Positions 1 through 8,024 of a stretch of DNA of 64,000 nt are shown here, in pieces. A program made the position numbers and the translations under genes. The notes beneath the pieces were generated by a model that did not search any database, was not told where the DNA came from, and was given only the letters and a program-made list of their open reading frames with translations. The DNA lies in contig NZ_SKBR01000003.1 of the NCBI RefSeq assembly GCF_013450295.1, forward strand, positions 496,001 to 560,000, in the 5' to 3' direction. This DNA comes from Streptomyces sp. AJS327 (lineage in GTDB: Bacteria; Actinomycetota; Actinomycetes; Streptomycetales; Streptomycetaceae). Position 1 is the first letter of the stretch. Each line of letters opens with the position of its first letter.

Positions 1-30
1 AGACCACGCCCCCGGCGCGACTACTCGGGG

Positions 31-144
31 TTACCGCCCGGGGACGGTGAACCGGGCTATCGGCTCGGAGGCGTCGAAGCGGGCCGATCCCCCGGCTTCC
101 GGGTGGGACAGGATCAACTCCCACAAGTAGAGATTTCCGGACAT
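31..144 (-). CDS. possible 37-residue microprotein
   Basis: A short frame opening with ATG at 144 and closing with TAA at 31. The peptide starts MSGNLYLWELILSHPEAGG and ends in an Arg-rich tail (ARFTVPGR). About 84 % of third codon positions are G or C, somewhat lower than in neighbouring genes but compatible with coding. I see no good Shine-Dalgarno sequence and no family I recognise. It lies divergent from the urease cluster. It could equally be a chance frame; no other gene is visible in the first 384 bases, and the left edge of the window cuts off further context. Confidence 0.28.
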   Translation of the reverse strand: MSGNLYLWELILSHPEAGGSARFDASEPIARFTVPGR

Positions 145-384
145 GATGCTCGCTCATCACCCATGTACCCGCAGTTCACACCGTGTGTTACCTTTGCCGC
201 GGCTGGCTTGATCGGGTGCTCTCGTGACGGCTCAGGCCGGGCGGTCGAGTGCGGCAGCCGACACGCGTACGGCGTGTGGACGCACTTCGCGGAGCAACGC
301 CCGTACCGCCGCAGTGGCATAGCCAGATCCCAGCACCACGGTTCAGGACGGACGTCCTGGGCGAAACGAACGCAGGGAGTGGCT

Positions 385-1098
385 GTGCACTTGACTCCAC
401 ACGAGCGAGAACGCCTGATGATCCACGTGGCGGCGGACGTCGCGGAGAAGCGGCGAGCCCGTGGGCTGGCGCTCAACTACCCGGAGGTCGTGGCGATTCT
501 GACCGCGCACGTGCTGGAGGGCGCGCGCGACGGCCGGAGCGTCGCCGAACTCATGTCCTCCGGGCGGAAGGTGCTGCGCCGCGAGGAGGTCATGGAGGGC
601 GTCCCCGAGATGATCGACAACGTCCAGGTGGAGGCCACCTTCCCGGACGGCACGAAGCTCGTCACCATCCACCACCCCATCCCCGAGGCGGCCGAGTACG
701 AGGAGGACGTCGTCCACCCGGGGAAGGTGGACTTCTCCGTCGAACCGGGCGACGAGACCGTCGCGTTCAACGAGGGTCACGAGGTCACGACGCTGACCGT
801 CCGCAACCCGTCCGACCGCCCCGTCCAGGTCGGCTCGCACTACCACTTCGCCGAGGCCAACGACGCTCTGCGGTTCTGCCGGAAGAGCGCCTGGGGCAAG
901 CGGCTGCACGTTCCGGCGGGCAGTTCGGTGCGCTTCGAGCCCGGCATCACCGAGGAGGTCCAGTTGGTGCCCATCGAGGGTGAGCGGCGGGTACGCGGGC
1001 TGCGCGGCGACGTGCCGGGGCTCCCGGAGAAGGTCGACGGCTCGCTCGACGAGGTCCGTGGCGCGTTCGACGAGGAGGGGTGTGAGATCCGTGGCTGA
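385..1098 (+). CDS. ureAB: urease gamma/beta fusion subunit (UreA-UreB)
   Basis: Encodes the two small structural subunits of nickel urease (urea to ammonia and carbamate) as one 237-residue chain. Residues 1 to about 100 match the gamma subunit (HLTPHERERL at the N-terminus, LNYPEVVAIL, VEATFPDGTKLVT). Residues from about 105 match the beta subunit (HPGKVDF, VRNPSDRPVQVGSHYHF, ending after FEPGITEEVQLVPI). Such gamma-beta fusions are known in actinobacteria. The GTG at 385 is chosen because it gives the canonical gamma N-terminus and has GGGAG at 375-379; longer in-frame extensions upstream do not resemble urease. The stop overlaps the start of ureC, so the subunits are probably translationally coupled. 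Confidence 0.93.
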   Translation: MHLTPHERERLMIHVAADVAEKRRARGLALNYPEVVAILTAHVLEGARDGRSVAELMSSGRKVLRREEVMEGVPEMIDNVQVEATFPDGTKLVTIHHPIPEAAEYEEDVVHPGKVDFSVEPGDETVAFNEGHEVTTLTVRNPSDRPVQVGSHYHFAEANDALRFCRKSAWGKRLHVPAGSSVRFEPGITEEVQLVPIEGERRVRGLRGDVPGLPEKVDGSLDEVRGAFDEEGCEIRG

Positions 1099-3133
1099 AC
1101 CGATCCAGCGTTCCGTGCGCGCCGAACAGCCGGGCCGCTCCAGCCCGTTGAGCCGTATCGACTACGCGGACCGCTTCGGTCCGACGACCCGCGACGGCAT
1201 CCGGCTGGCCGACACGGCGCTCCGTATCGGCATCGAGGACGACTGGGCGGGCGGTCCCCAACGCAGCGGCACCGAAATGGTGTTCGGCGGCGGCAAAGTG
1301 ATCCGCGAGTCCATGGGACAGTCCGCGATCCCCCGCGCCGCCGGGGACCCTCCGGGAACCCCGAAGAGTCCGGCCGGTTCGGTCAGCGCGGCGCGTCCGG
1401 ACGGTCCGGGTGCGGCGAAAACTCCGGCCAGTCCGGTCAGTTCGGGGACCGACGAGGTCACCGTAGGCGCCGAGGACCGGGGCTGGACGGTCGGGCCGCC
1501 GGACACCGTCATCACCGGGGCCGTGGTCCTCGACCACTGGGGCATCGTCAAGGCCGACGTCGCCATCCGGGACGGCGTGATCACCGCGCTCGGCAAGGCG
1601 TACAACCCCGAGACCATGCGCCGCCTGCACGACGACGCGACCGCGCACAACGGGAACGGGCCCACCCCCACCGACTTCCCCGTCGGCCCCGACACGGAGG
1701 TCATCGCCGGGAACGGCCGCATCCTCACGGCGGGCGGGGTCGACACCCACGTCCACTTCATCTGCCCCGACGAGATCATCGAGGGGCTGGCGTCCGGCGT
1801 CACCACGCTGATCGGCGGCGGTACCGGACCGGCGCAGGGCAGCACCGCGACCTCCGTCACCCCCGGCACCTGGCATCTGGACCGCCTCTTCGAGGCGCTG
1901 GACGGCATCCCGGTCAACGTCGGGCTGCTCGGCAAGGGCGCCACCATGTCGGAGCGGTCGATGTACGACCAGGTGGACGCGGGCGTCATCGGCTTCAAGA
2001 TCCACGAGGACTGGGGCGCCACCCCGCGCGTCCTCCGTAACTGCCTGCGGATCTGCGAGGAGACGGGCGTGCAGATCGCCCTCCACGCGGACTCGCTGAA
2101 CGAGGCCGGGTTCGTCGACGACACGCTCCGGGCCATCGACGGCCACTCCATCCACGTCTTCCACGTCGAGGGCGCGGGCGGCGGCCACGCGCCCGACATG
2201 ATCAAGATGGTGGGTGAGGGCAACGTCCTGCCCGCCTCCACCAACCCCACCCGGCCGCTGACCGTGAACACGGTCAAGGAGCACTTCGAGATGGTGATGG
2301 TGGCGCACCACCTCAACCCGCAGGTCAAGGAGGATTTGGCCTTCGCGGACTCGCGGATCCGGCCGTCCACCATGGCCGCCGAGGACATCCTGCACGACCT
2401 CGGCGCCATCTCGATCATGTCCTCGGACGCCCACGCGATGGGCCGCGCCGCCGAGGTGATCACACGCACCTGGCAGACCGCGCACGTCATGAAGGTGCGC
2501 CGGGGCGTCCTGGAGGAGGACCGGGCGGAGGAGCGGCGGCCCGAACCACGGAACCCGGAGACCGCACCGCTGTCCACCGACAACCGTCGCGCCCGCCGGT
2601 ACGTCGCGAAGTACACCATCAACCCGGCCATCGCCCACGGCATCGACGGTCACGTCGGCTCCGTCGAACCCGGCAAGCTCGCCGATCTGGTGCTCTGGGA
2701 GCCCGCGTTCTTCGGCGTCAAGCCCAACCTCGTCATCAAGGGGGGTCAGATCGCCTACGCGCAGGTGGGCGACCCCAACGGCTCCATCACCACCCCGCAG
2801 CCGGTGCTGCCGCGCCCCACCTGGGGGGCGGTGGGCCGGGCGCCCGGCGCCAACTCCGTCAACTTCGTCTCCCAACGGGCCCTGGACCAGGGGCTGTCCG
2901 AACGGCTCGGGCTCACCAAGCGGTTCCGCGCCATCTCCAGCACGCGCGGTGTCCGCAAGGAGCACATGAAGGAGAACTCCGCCACCCCGGACGTGCGCAT
3001 CGACCCCGACACCTACGAGGTCATCGCCGGGGACACCACGGCGGTGGACGTGACGGCCTCCGTCGACGAACGGCTCGTCGACCGGGTCTACGCCACCGAA
3101 CTGCCCATGACCCAGCGCTACTTCCTCTTCTGA
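1091..3133 (+). CDS. ureC: urease alpha subunit (UreC), divergent flap
   Basis: Catalytic alpha subunit of urease, cytosolic. Metal ligands and catalytic residues are present: HVH at 220-222, carbamylated-lysine equivalent K303 (GFKIHEDWGATP), H332, H358, H406 and D446 (SSDAHAMGR). The mobile-flap cysteine normally found just before the catalytic histidine (CHH) is alanine here (A405, VAHHLN). The protein is 680 residues, about 110 longer than the usual 567-573. The extra sequence is mainly a Pro/Ala/Gly-rich insertion at roughly residues 75-130 and a charged insertion around 475-500. GTG at 1091 is preferred because GAGGGG ends 10 bases upstream; GTG at 1082 is too close to it. The gene overlaps ureAB by 8 bases and ureF follows after 15 bases. 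Whether the enzyme is fully active cannot be told from sequence. Confidence 0.93.
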   Translation: MAEPIQRSVRAEQPGRSSPLSRIDYADRFGPTTRDGIRLADTALRIGIEDDWAGGPQRSGTEMVFGGGKVIRESMGQSAIPRAAGDPPGTPKSPAGSVSAARPDGPGAAKTPASPVSSGTDEVTVGAEDRGWTVGPPDTVITGAVVLDHWGIVKADVAIRDGVITALGKAYNPETMRRLHDDATAHNGNGPTPTDFPVGPDTEVIAGNGRILTAGGVDTHVHFICPDEIIEGLASGVTTLIGGGTGPAQGSTATSVTPGTWHLDRLFEALDGIPVNVGLLGKGATMSERSMYDQVDAGVIGFKIHEDWGATPRVLRNCLRICEETGVQIALHADSLNEAGFVDDTLRAIDGHSIHVFHVEGAGGGHAPDMIKMVGEGNVLPASTNPTRPLTVNTVKEHFEMVMVAHHLNPQVKEDLAFADSRIRPSTMAAEDILHDLGAISIMSSDAHAMGRAAEVITRTWQTAHVMKVRRGVLEEDRAEERRPEPRNPETAPLSTDNRRARRYVAKYTINPAIAHGIDGHVGSVEPGKLADLVLWEPAFFGVKPNLVIKGGQIAYAQVGDPNGSITTPQPVLPRPTWGAVGRAPGANSVNFVSQRALDQGLSERLGLTKRFRAISSTRGVRKEHMKENSATPDVRIDPDTYEVIAGDTTAVDVTASVDERLVDRVYATELPMTQRYFLF

Positions 3134-3148
3134 CGTGGCGGAACGCGC

Positions 3149-4051
3149 ATGAGCACCGGTACGACCGACGCCCCCACAGCCACGCCCCACCACCCCGCGA
3201 CCAACCCCAACCCCAACGCCCGCCCGGGCACCGTCGACACAGCCCGCCCGTGCGACGACGACACTGCCCACCTGGGCGCCGTCGACGCAGTTCACCAGGG
3301 TGGTGACCGCCCGGGCGGCAACTACCCGGGCGTGGACGGGACATCGGACGTTCGTCCGGAAGGCGGCACCCAACCCGCCCACCGAGCCGCGCTGTTCGTC
3401 CTCGCCGACGGCCGCTTCCCTGCCGGAGGCCACGCGCACTCCGGCGGGGCCGAGGCGGCCGTCGCCGCGGGGCGCGTCCACGACGCCCGGTCGCTGGAGG
3501 CGTTCTGCCGCGGGCGGCTGCACACCGCGGGCCTGGTCGCCGCGGCCCTCGCCGCCGCGTCCGCGACCGGACACGACCCGCTCGCGCTGGACGAGGCGGC
3601 CGACGCCCGCACCCCCGTCCCCGCCCTGCGGGACGTCGCCCGGCGCCTCGGCCGCCAGCTGATGCGGGCCGCCCGTGCCACCTGGCCCTCGGCCGAGCTG
3701 GACCGACTGGCGGGCGCCCGCCCGCGCGGCGCGCACCAGCCCGTCGTCCTCGGACTGACCGCCCGCGCGGCCGGGTTGGCGCCGCTGGACGCCGCGTACG
3801 CCGCGGCCTACGAGTCCGTCAGCGGACCCGCCACGGCCGTCGTCCGGTTGCTGAGCCTCGACCCGTTCGACGCCACCGGGGTGCTGGCCCGTCTCGCCCC
3901 GGAACTGGACCGGATCGCCGAGGACGCGAGGGCGGCGGCCCAACGCGTCGTCCACGAGGGGACGGTGGCCCTGCCCGCGGCCTCCGCGCCGCTGCTCGAC
4001 ATCACCGCACAGCACCACGCCGCCTGGCAGGTCCGCCTGTTCGCGTCGTAA
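3149..4051 (+). CDS. ureF: urease accessory protein UreF
   Basis: UreF is the all-helical accessory protein that, with UreD/UreH and UreG, delivers nickel to apo-urease. Residues from about 78 match the family: FVLADGRFPAGGHAHSGG, a central SGPATAVVRLLSLDPFDA segment and a C-terminal PLLDITAQHHAAWQVRLF, where the final residues are the usual UreD-binding tail. At 300 residues it is longer than typical UreF (about 225-240). The surplus is an N-terminal, disordered-looking segment rich in Thr, Pro, Asp and Gly. A start further inside the gene would shorten this, but ATG 3149 lies 15 bases after ureC and is the natural operon start. Confidence 0.9.
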   Translation: MSTGTTDAPTATPHHPATNPNPNARPGTVDTARPCDDDTAHLGAVDAVHQGGDRPGGNYPGVDGTSDVRPEGGTQPAHRAALFVLADGRFPAGGHAHSGGAEAAVAAGRVHDARSLEAFCRGRLHTAGLVAAALAAASATGHDPLALDEAADARTPVPALRDVARRLGRQLMRAARATWPSAELDRLAGARPRGAHQPVVLGLTARAAGLAPLDAAYAAAYESVSGPATAVVRLLSLDPFDATGVLARLAPELDRIAEDARAAAQRVVHEGTVALPAASAPLLDITAQHHAAWQVRLFAS

Positions 4052-4210
4052 CCCACCACACCCACCACACCCATCCCGCCCCGGCTCCTGCATATGGCCC
4101 ACCAACCACGCCCCACGGCCCCCGCGTTCACCAACCGGACCTGAGCGACGGCCTGTTCCCCGCCTTCGTACCCCTGTTCCTCGAACCCTCGAACCCCTGA
4201 GGACGCCCGA

Positions 4211-4231
4211 ACTCCGGACTCCGGACTCCGG
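4211..4231. repeat. 7-bp tandem repeat (ACTCCGG x3)
   Basis: Three perfect head-to-tail copies of ACTCCGG between ureF and ureG. Confidence 0.9.
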
Positions 4232-4369
4232 CCCGCCGAGGTTGCTCCGGACGCCGGACGCCGGGTAGTCCCGACAGCCCCTGGGCACCGGTCAGTTCGG
4301 GGTCTCCAGTCCCCGTCCAGACACCCCGCCGCCACCCGTCCCGCTCCGCCACCCCGTCCCCGTCGCACC

Positions 4370-4397
4370 CCTCACTCCTCACTCCTCACTCCTCACC
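4370..4397. repeat. 7-bp tandem repeat (CCTCACT x4)
   Basis: Four head-to-tail copies of CCTCACT, the last ending in C instead of T, 85 bases upstream of ureG. Confidence 0.9.
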
Positions 4398-4482
4398 GCT
4401 CACTTCGCGCCCCTCGCCCCATCCCGCCCTCGTCCCTCCGGCCCGGCCAACTGGTCGCGCCGCAGCACCAACAGGAGAGCCC

Positions 4483-5184
4483 GTGCACCTCGATCACGAC
4501 CTCGACGAGCGGTTCCCGCTCCGTCACACCCACAGCGCCCTCGCCCCCCACCGGCCCGACGGCACCCGGCGAGCCTTCCGCGTCGGGCTGGGTGGGCCGG
4601 TCGGTTCCGGGAAGACCGCCACCGTCGCCGCCCTCTGCCGAGCGCTCCGCCGCGATCTGTCCATCGCGGTGGTCACCAACGACATCTACACCCGGGAGGA
4701 CGCCGACTTCCTGCTCCGCGAGGCGATCCTGCCGCCCGAGCGCATCCGGGCCGTCGAGACCGGTGCCTGCCCGCACACCGCGATCCGGGACGACATCTCC
4801 GCCAACCTCGAAGCCATCGAACTCCTGGAGGACGAGACCAGCCCACTCGACCTCGTCCTGGTGGAGTCCGGTGGCGACAACCTCACCGCCACCTTCTCCA
4901 GGGGCCTGGTCGACGCGCAGATCTTCGTGATCGACGTGGCGGGCGGCGACGACATCCCCCGCAAGGGCGGTCCCGGCGTCACCACCGCCGACCTGCTGGT
5001 CATCAACAAGACCGACCTCGCGCCGTACGTCGGCTCCGACCTGGAGGGCATGGCCCGCGACGCGAAGGTCCAACGCGGCGAGCTGCCCGTCGCGTTCACC
5101 TCCCTCACCAGCGGCGACGGCGTCGGCCCGGTCGCCAGCTGGGTGCGGGAGCGGCTCGCGGCCTGGGGCGCGAAGCCCGCATGA
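4483..5184 (+). CDS. ureG: urease accessory GTPase UreG
   Basis: SIMIBI-class GTPase that powers nickel insertion into urease. The 233-residue protein has a short His/Asp-bearing N-terminus (HLDHD), the P-loop GGPVGSGKT (about residues 36-44), the switch segment TNDIYTREDA, the nickel-binding CPH motif (ETGACPHTAIRDD), the VESGGDNL Walker-B region and the NKTDLA base-specificity motif. GTG at 4483 is supported by AGGAG at 4473-4477, five bases upstream. It overlaps ureD by four bases (ATGA), so the two are translationally coupled. The 431-base gap from ureF is unusual for a urease operon. Confidence 0.96.
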   Translation: MHLDHDLDERFPLRHTHSALAPHRPDGTRRAFRVGLGGPVGSGKTATVAALCRALRRDLSIAVVTNDIYTREDADFLLREAILPPERIRAVETGACPHTAIRDDISANLEAIELLEDETSPLDLVLVESGGDNLTATFSRGLVDAQIFVIDVAGGDDIPRKGGPGVTTADLLVINKTDLAPYVGSDLEGMARDAKVQRGELPVAFTSLTSGDGVGPVASWVRERLAAWGAKPA

Positions 5185-6113
5185 CCCCGACGCCCCCCGC
5201 ACCCGCCGCCGTCGCCCCGGCGATCCCCGCCGCCGTCGCTCCGACGACCCGTGCGGCCCCCGCCGCCCCCGCGACGTCGACGAGCCCGGCCTCCGCGCCG
5301 AACCGCGAGGTCACGCCGATCGCGCCCTGGGCCACGGCGGGGGTGCGGGCCACCGCCCGCGTCGTGGCCGCCCGGCGCGGTCCGGTCACCTCGCTTCCCA
5401 TCCTCGATGGCGACGGCCCCTTCGAACTGCGCCGCCTGCGCTCGCGCGGCGACGAGGCGCGGGTCTGCGTCGTCGGCGCCATGAGCGCGCCCCTGGGCGG
5501 CGACCGGCTGTGCGTCGAGGCCACCGCGCGCCGTGGCGCCGCGCTGCACGTCACCTCGGCCGCCGCGACGCTCGCGCTGCGCGGCCCGACCAGCGAGCAC
5601 GCCACCTACGACATCCGGCTCACTGCCGAGGACGACAGCGAACTCCACTGGCTGCCCGAGCCGTTGATCTGCGCGGCCGGGAGCGACCTGCGGCAGAGCT
5701 GGACGGTCGACCTCGCGCCCACCGCGCGTCTGCTGTTGCGCGAGGAGCAAGTCCTCGGCCGCACCGGCGAACCCACCGGCCACGTGACCACCCGGCTCAC
5801 CGTACGGCGCGGATCCCACACCCTGCTCGACCAGTCCGCCGACTACGGCCCGGGAGCGCCGGGTTGGGACGGTCCGGCGGTCCTGGACGGTCACCGTGCG
5901 GTCGGTCAACTCCTCGCCGTGGACCCCGTGTACGAGCGGTATCCCGCCAACGTCCGGCTGCTTGGCGGCGGTCCGGACGAGGGCCACGCGGCGGTGACCC
6001 CGCTCGCGGGCCCCGGCGTACTGGTCACCGCCGTGGCCCCGGACGGCCTCCGCCTGCGCGACCTCCTCGACGCGGCCCAGACCACCCTCCTCCAACCTCC
6101 ACCCCCGCACTGA
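5181..6113 (+). CDS. ureD: urease accessory protein UreD (UreH)
   Basis: UreD is the scaffold that binds apo-urease and recruits UreF and UreG. The conserved part begins near residue 50 (ATAGVRATARVVAARRGPVTSLP) and continues with LRSRGDEARVCVVGAMSAPLGGD, HVTSAAATLALRG, and WLPEPLICAAGSDLRQSW, all typical of the family. The 310-residue length is slightly above normal because of a Pro/Ala/Thr-rich N-terminal segment of about 45 residues. It is the last gene of the urease cluster and is followed by a G+C-rich hairpin (6271-6287). The Ala/Pro-rich head, like those in UreF and UreC, may reflect repeat-driven growth of disordered segments. Confidence 0.9.
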   Translation: MTPTPPAPAAVAPAIPAAVAPTTRAAPAAPATSTSPASAPNREVTPIAPWATAGVRATARVVAARRGPVTSLPILDGDGPFELRRLRSRGDEARVCVVGAMSAPLGGDRLCVEATARRGAALHVTSAAATLALRGPTSEHATYDIRLTAEDDSELHWLPEPLICAAGSDLRQSWTVDLAPTARLLLREEQVLGRTGEPTGHVTTRLTVRRGSHTLLDQSADYGPGAPGWDGPAVLDGHRAVGQLLAVDPVYERYPANVRLLGGGPDEGHAAVTPLAGPGVLVTAVAPDGLRLRDLLDAAQTTLLQPPPPH

Positions 6114-6270
6114 CCGACACCGGAGTTGACCCCGCTCGGGGCCAACCCCTGCACGGACCCGCCCGGTTGGTCACGAACCGCCAAGTCCCTAAGAGCTGGT
6201 GTCTCTCCGGGACGCGCCGCCGCTGCCCCGTAAGGTGCCGTGGGCACGGAAGTTGACCGGACCGGCGGAG

Positions 6271-6287
6271 GGCCGCCAGGGGCGGCC
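6271..6287. terminator. hairpin between convergent ureD and unknown gene
   Basis: GGCCGCC, loop AGG, GGCGGCC: a perfect 7-bp stem with no T-run. It lies between two convergent genes and could stop transcription from both sides. Confidence 0.5.
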
Positions 6288-6333
6288 GCGGACTTCGGAA
6301 CCCGAAGGCGGCGGCACCGGGCCAGGGACCGGA

Positions 6334-6774
6334 CTACACGGAGACGGTGACGGGCACGGTGTCCCTGGAACTGGAGGACACCTTGTACGTCCACTCCACC
6401 GTCCGCATCCCCAACGGCTCCGTGGAGACGTAGGGACACAGCGTGTACTTGATGGTGTACGTGCCCGAGTAGCCGGCCAGGCCGATCTTTTCGCGGTACC
6501 TGAGCGTGAGGATCTGGCAGAACGCCGCCAGCGCGGTGGTCCCGGCGGGCAACAGGTTGTGCAGGACCCGGAACTCCGGCAGATTCATGATCCGCAGCAT
6601 CTCGGTCAGGCCCGAGCCCCCGGAGTCACCGAAGATGACGGAGTTGTAGTCGTTGACCACGTCGTCGTTGGACTTGAACTTCCACAGCTCCTGGTCGGTG
6701 GAGAGGAAGTACGCCTGGAAGTCCTCGAATCCCGGGTAGGGAGTCGAGCTGACCTTGCGGAGGATGCAACTCAC
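6334..6774 (-). CDS. unrecognised 146-residue protein
   Basis: I do not recognise this protein. It begins with GTG at 6774 (MSCILRKVSSTPYPG), preceded by GGAAGG in a suitable position, and ends with TAG at 6334. It looks soluble and mixed alpha/beta: no signal peptide or clear membrane helix, a central hydrophobic stretch (FRVLHNLLPAGTTALAAF), and a Thr/Val/Ser-rich C-terminal half (SGTYTIKYTLCPYV, ending TVPVTVSV) suggesting beta strands. Its base composition is visibly less G+C-rich than the flanking urease and tRNA regions. It lies between the urease cluster and the 3' side of tRNA-Gly, a position where acquired DNA often sits. Codon use supports a real gene; function unknown. Confidence 0.7.
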   Translation of the reverse strand: MSCILRKVSSTPYPGFEDFQAYFLSTDQELWKFKSNDDVVNDYNSVIFGDSGGSGLTEMLRIMNLPEFRVLHNLLPAGTTALAAFCQILTLRYREKIGLAGYSGTYTIKYTLCPYVSTEPLGMRTVEWTYKVSSSSRDTVPVTVSV

Positions 6775-7124
6775 GGGAGTTCCCTTCCGTCAGCGGTGGA
6801 ACCGCGTGCCCTGGCGGGCACATCCGCTCACGGTAATCGCACCGGTGCGCGGCGTGAGGGCCGTGAGAAGAACCCGCCCAGGTTGACCGAGAACCCGCCC
6901 TCCCGGGCAGCCCAGGCCCCGACGCGTGACCGCACCCACCCCGCCCCGCCGGAACCCCGTCCCCACCGGACCGACCGGGGGGGGCACGGGGCAGGCGATG
7001 CGGAGACACGTGAGAACGCCCGCATCGGATTCGCGACGCGGCGATGGCGCATCGGACGGGGAGGCGCCCGGAGTTGGAGCATGTGGGGGAGGGGAGCGAC
7101 CCTTGATCGGCCCCGGCAACAAAC
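6775..7124. other. intergenic, no gene seen
   Basis: About 350 bases between the start of the unknown gene and the tRNA terminator. Frames here lack coding character. No recognisable promoter beyond the ribosome-binding site of the unknown gene. Confidence 0.5.
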
Positions 7125-7152
7125 AACCCCCAGGCCGCTGACCTGGGGGTTG
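7125..7152 (-). terminator. tRNA-Gly rho-independent terminator
   Basis: An 11-bp perfect stem (CAACCCCCAGG / CCTGGGGGTTG) around a 6-base loop. Read on the minus strand it is followed by a T-rich run (TTTGTTG), and it begins seven bases past the tRNA 3' end. Confidence 0.85.
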
Positions 7153-7158
7153 GAGTGG

Positions 7159-7229
7159 AGCGGGCGACGGGAATCGAACCCGCGCTCTGAGCTTGGGAAG
7201 CTCATGTTCTACCATTAAACTACGCCCGC
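7159..7229 (-). tRNA. tRNA-Gly (anticodon CCC)
   Basis: A 71-base cloverleaf on the minus strand. The acceptor stem is GCGGGCG/CGCCCGC with discriminator T. The D-arm (GTTTAATGGTAGAAC) and T-arm (GGGTTCGATTCCC) are standard. The anticodon stem TGAGC/GCTCA encloses the loop TTCCCAA, giving anticodon CCC. CCA is not encoded. A terminator follows directly. Confidence 0.96.
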
Positions 7230-7485
7230 GAGGAGCCCGGTGTTGATCGGCTCATCGGCGGATACTGTACCTCATGAGGGACCCCGGTCGCACAGGCCGA
7301 GGGTCCCCTTGTCGTTTGCGGGCTGGTGTGTGTGGGGGTGCGGGCGGGGGCTGTGTGGGGGTGGGGTTGAGGGGGCGTGCGAGGGGGTCGTGGTCGCTAC
7401 GGTGGGTGGGGCGCCGCTTGCGCCACTGTCTGAACCATCCCCTAATGTGGCTTTTGTCGTCCAGGTGTAGGGGAGTGGGAAGTTG

Positions 7486-7656
7486 ATGGAGTCCACCGTC
7501 GTGCGGTGTGCCGAGGGGCACGTGTTCACCACCTCGATGTTCCCGATGCAGCAGCTCGGTTCGGAACGCATCGGCCCGGGGCGGTTGTTGCGGTGCCCAC
7601 GGTGTGCGCGGTTGCGGCAGGCGGTTCCGGTGTCGCGGCGTACCGGCAAGCGGTAG
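7486..7656 (+). CDS. 56-residue zinc-ribbon-like microprotein
   Basis: A small frame starting at ATG 7486, with GGGAAG/GGGGAG just upstream. It encodes a 56-residue protein with a likely zinc-binding knuckle pair: C8-x3-H12 (RCAEGH) and C37-x2-C40 (RCPRC). The intervening segment (FTTSMFPMQQLGSERIGPGRLL) and the basic tail (RRTGKR) are well formed, with G/C third positions. Small proteins of this type are common in Streptomyces; function unknown, perhaps nucleic-acid or protein binding. The last six codons and the stop lie inside the first copy of a 23-bp tandem repeat, so repeat changes could alter its C-terminus. Confidence 0.72.
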   Translation: MESTVVRCAEGHVFTTSMFPMQQLGSERIGPGRLLRCPRCARLRQAVPVSRRTGKR

Positions 7657-7702
7657 CGCGGCGTACCGGTAAGTGGTAGCGCGGCGTACCGGTAAGCGGT
7701 GG
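7634..7702. repeat. 23-bp tandem repeat x3
   Basis: Three head-to-tail copies (7634-7656, 7657-7679, 7680-7702) of a 23-bp unit that begins CGCGGCGTACCGG. Copies differ at one to three positions. The first copy contains the end and stop codon of the microprotein. Because 23 is not a multiple of three, each copy is read in a different frame. Confidence 0.93.
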
Positions 7703-8012
7703 TCGGCGCGCTGGCACGCGGTAGCCAGGTGGGCCCGTGGGTGGGCGCGGACGGTCCGGGCGGTGGTGGTCGGAGGGCGCGCGCGGGGGCCCGGATGTGG
7801 TGGGAGCGGTGGCCCGGGTGGTGAGCCGCTGCCCACCTACGGTGCGCGGGCTGCCGGGCTGCCGGGTTTCCTGGGTATCTGTTCCGGGGGTTCCGGAGGC
7901 GGCACCGGGTCGCTTCGCTGGTCAGTGGCCGCGTACCGGGGTTCACCGGTCGTCGCCGGGAGAGCTGGGGGCTGGGGGCCGGTCCGATTGGGCCGGCCCC
8001 GAGTCGTGCGCG
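7703..8012. other. intergenic upstream of dcd, no gene seen
   Basis: G+C-rich sequence with a few short direct repeats (GCCGGGCTGCCGGG at 7851-7866). No coding frame with credible composition. Confidence 0.5.
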
Positions 8013-8018
8013 TAGTCT
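8013..8018 (+). promoter_or_regulatory. dcd -10 box, leaderless-type
   Basis: TAGTCT six bases before the dcd GTG, with no Shine-Dalgarno sequence between. The spacing predicts transcription starting at or next to the start codon. A TTGGGC at 7988-7993 is a weak -35 candidate (19-bp spacer). Confidence 0.6.
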
Positions 8019-8024
8019 CGGGCC

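Larger units (their letters stand above)
4052..4482 (+). other. ureF-ureG intergenic gap, repeat-bearing
   Basis: A 431-base gap inside an otherwise tight urease cluster. I see no gene. It is C-rich and holds two perfect-to-near-perfect 7-bp tandem repeats (listed separately). A second promoter for ureGD could lie here, but no convincing -35/-10 pair stands out. Confidence 0.6.

Noticed and set aside
947..4288. Very long open frame antisense to the urease genes
   Set aside because: A by-product of high G+C: its composition follows the third positions of the sense genes and it resembles nothing.
7634..7702. Possible CRISPR-like repeat
   Set aside because: The 23-bp units are head-to-tail without spacers.
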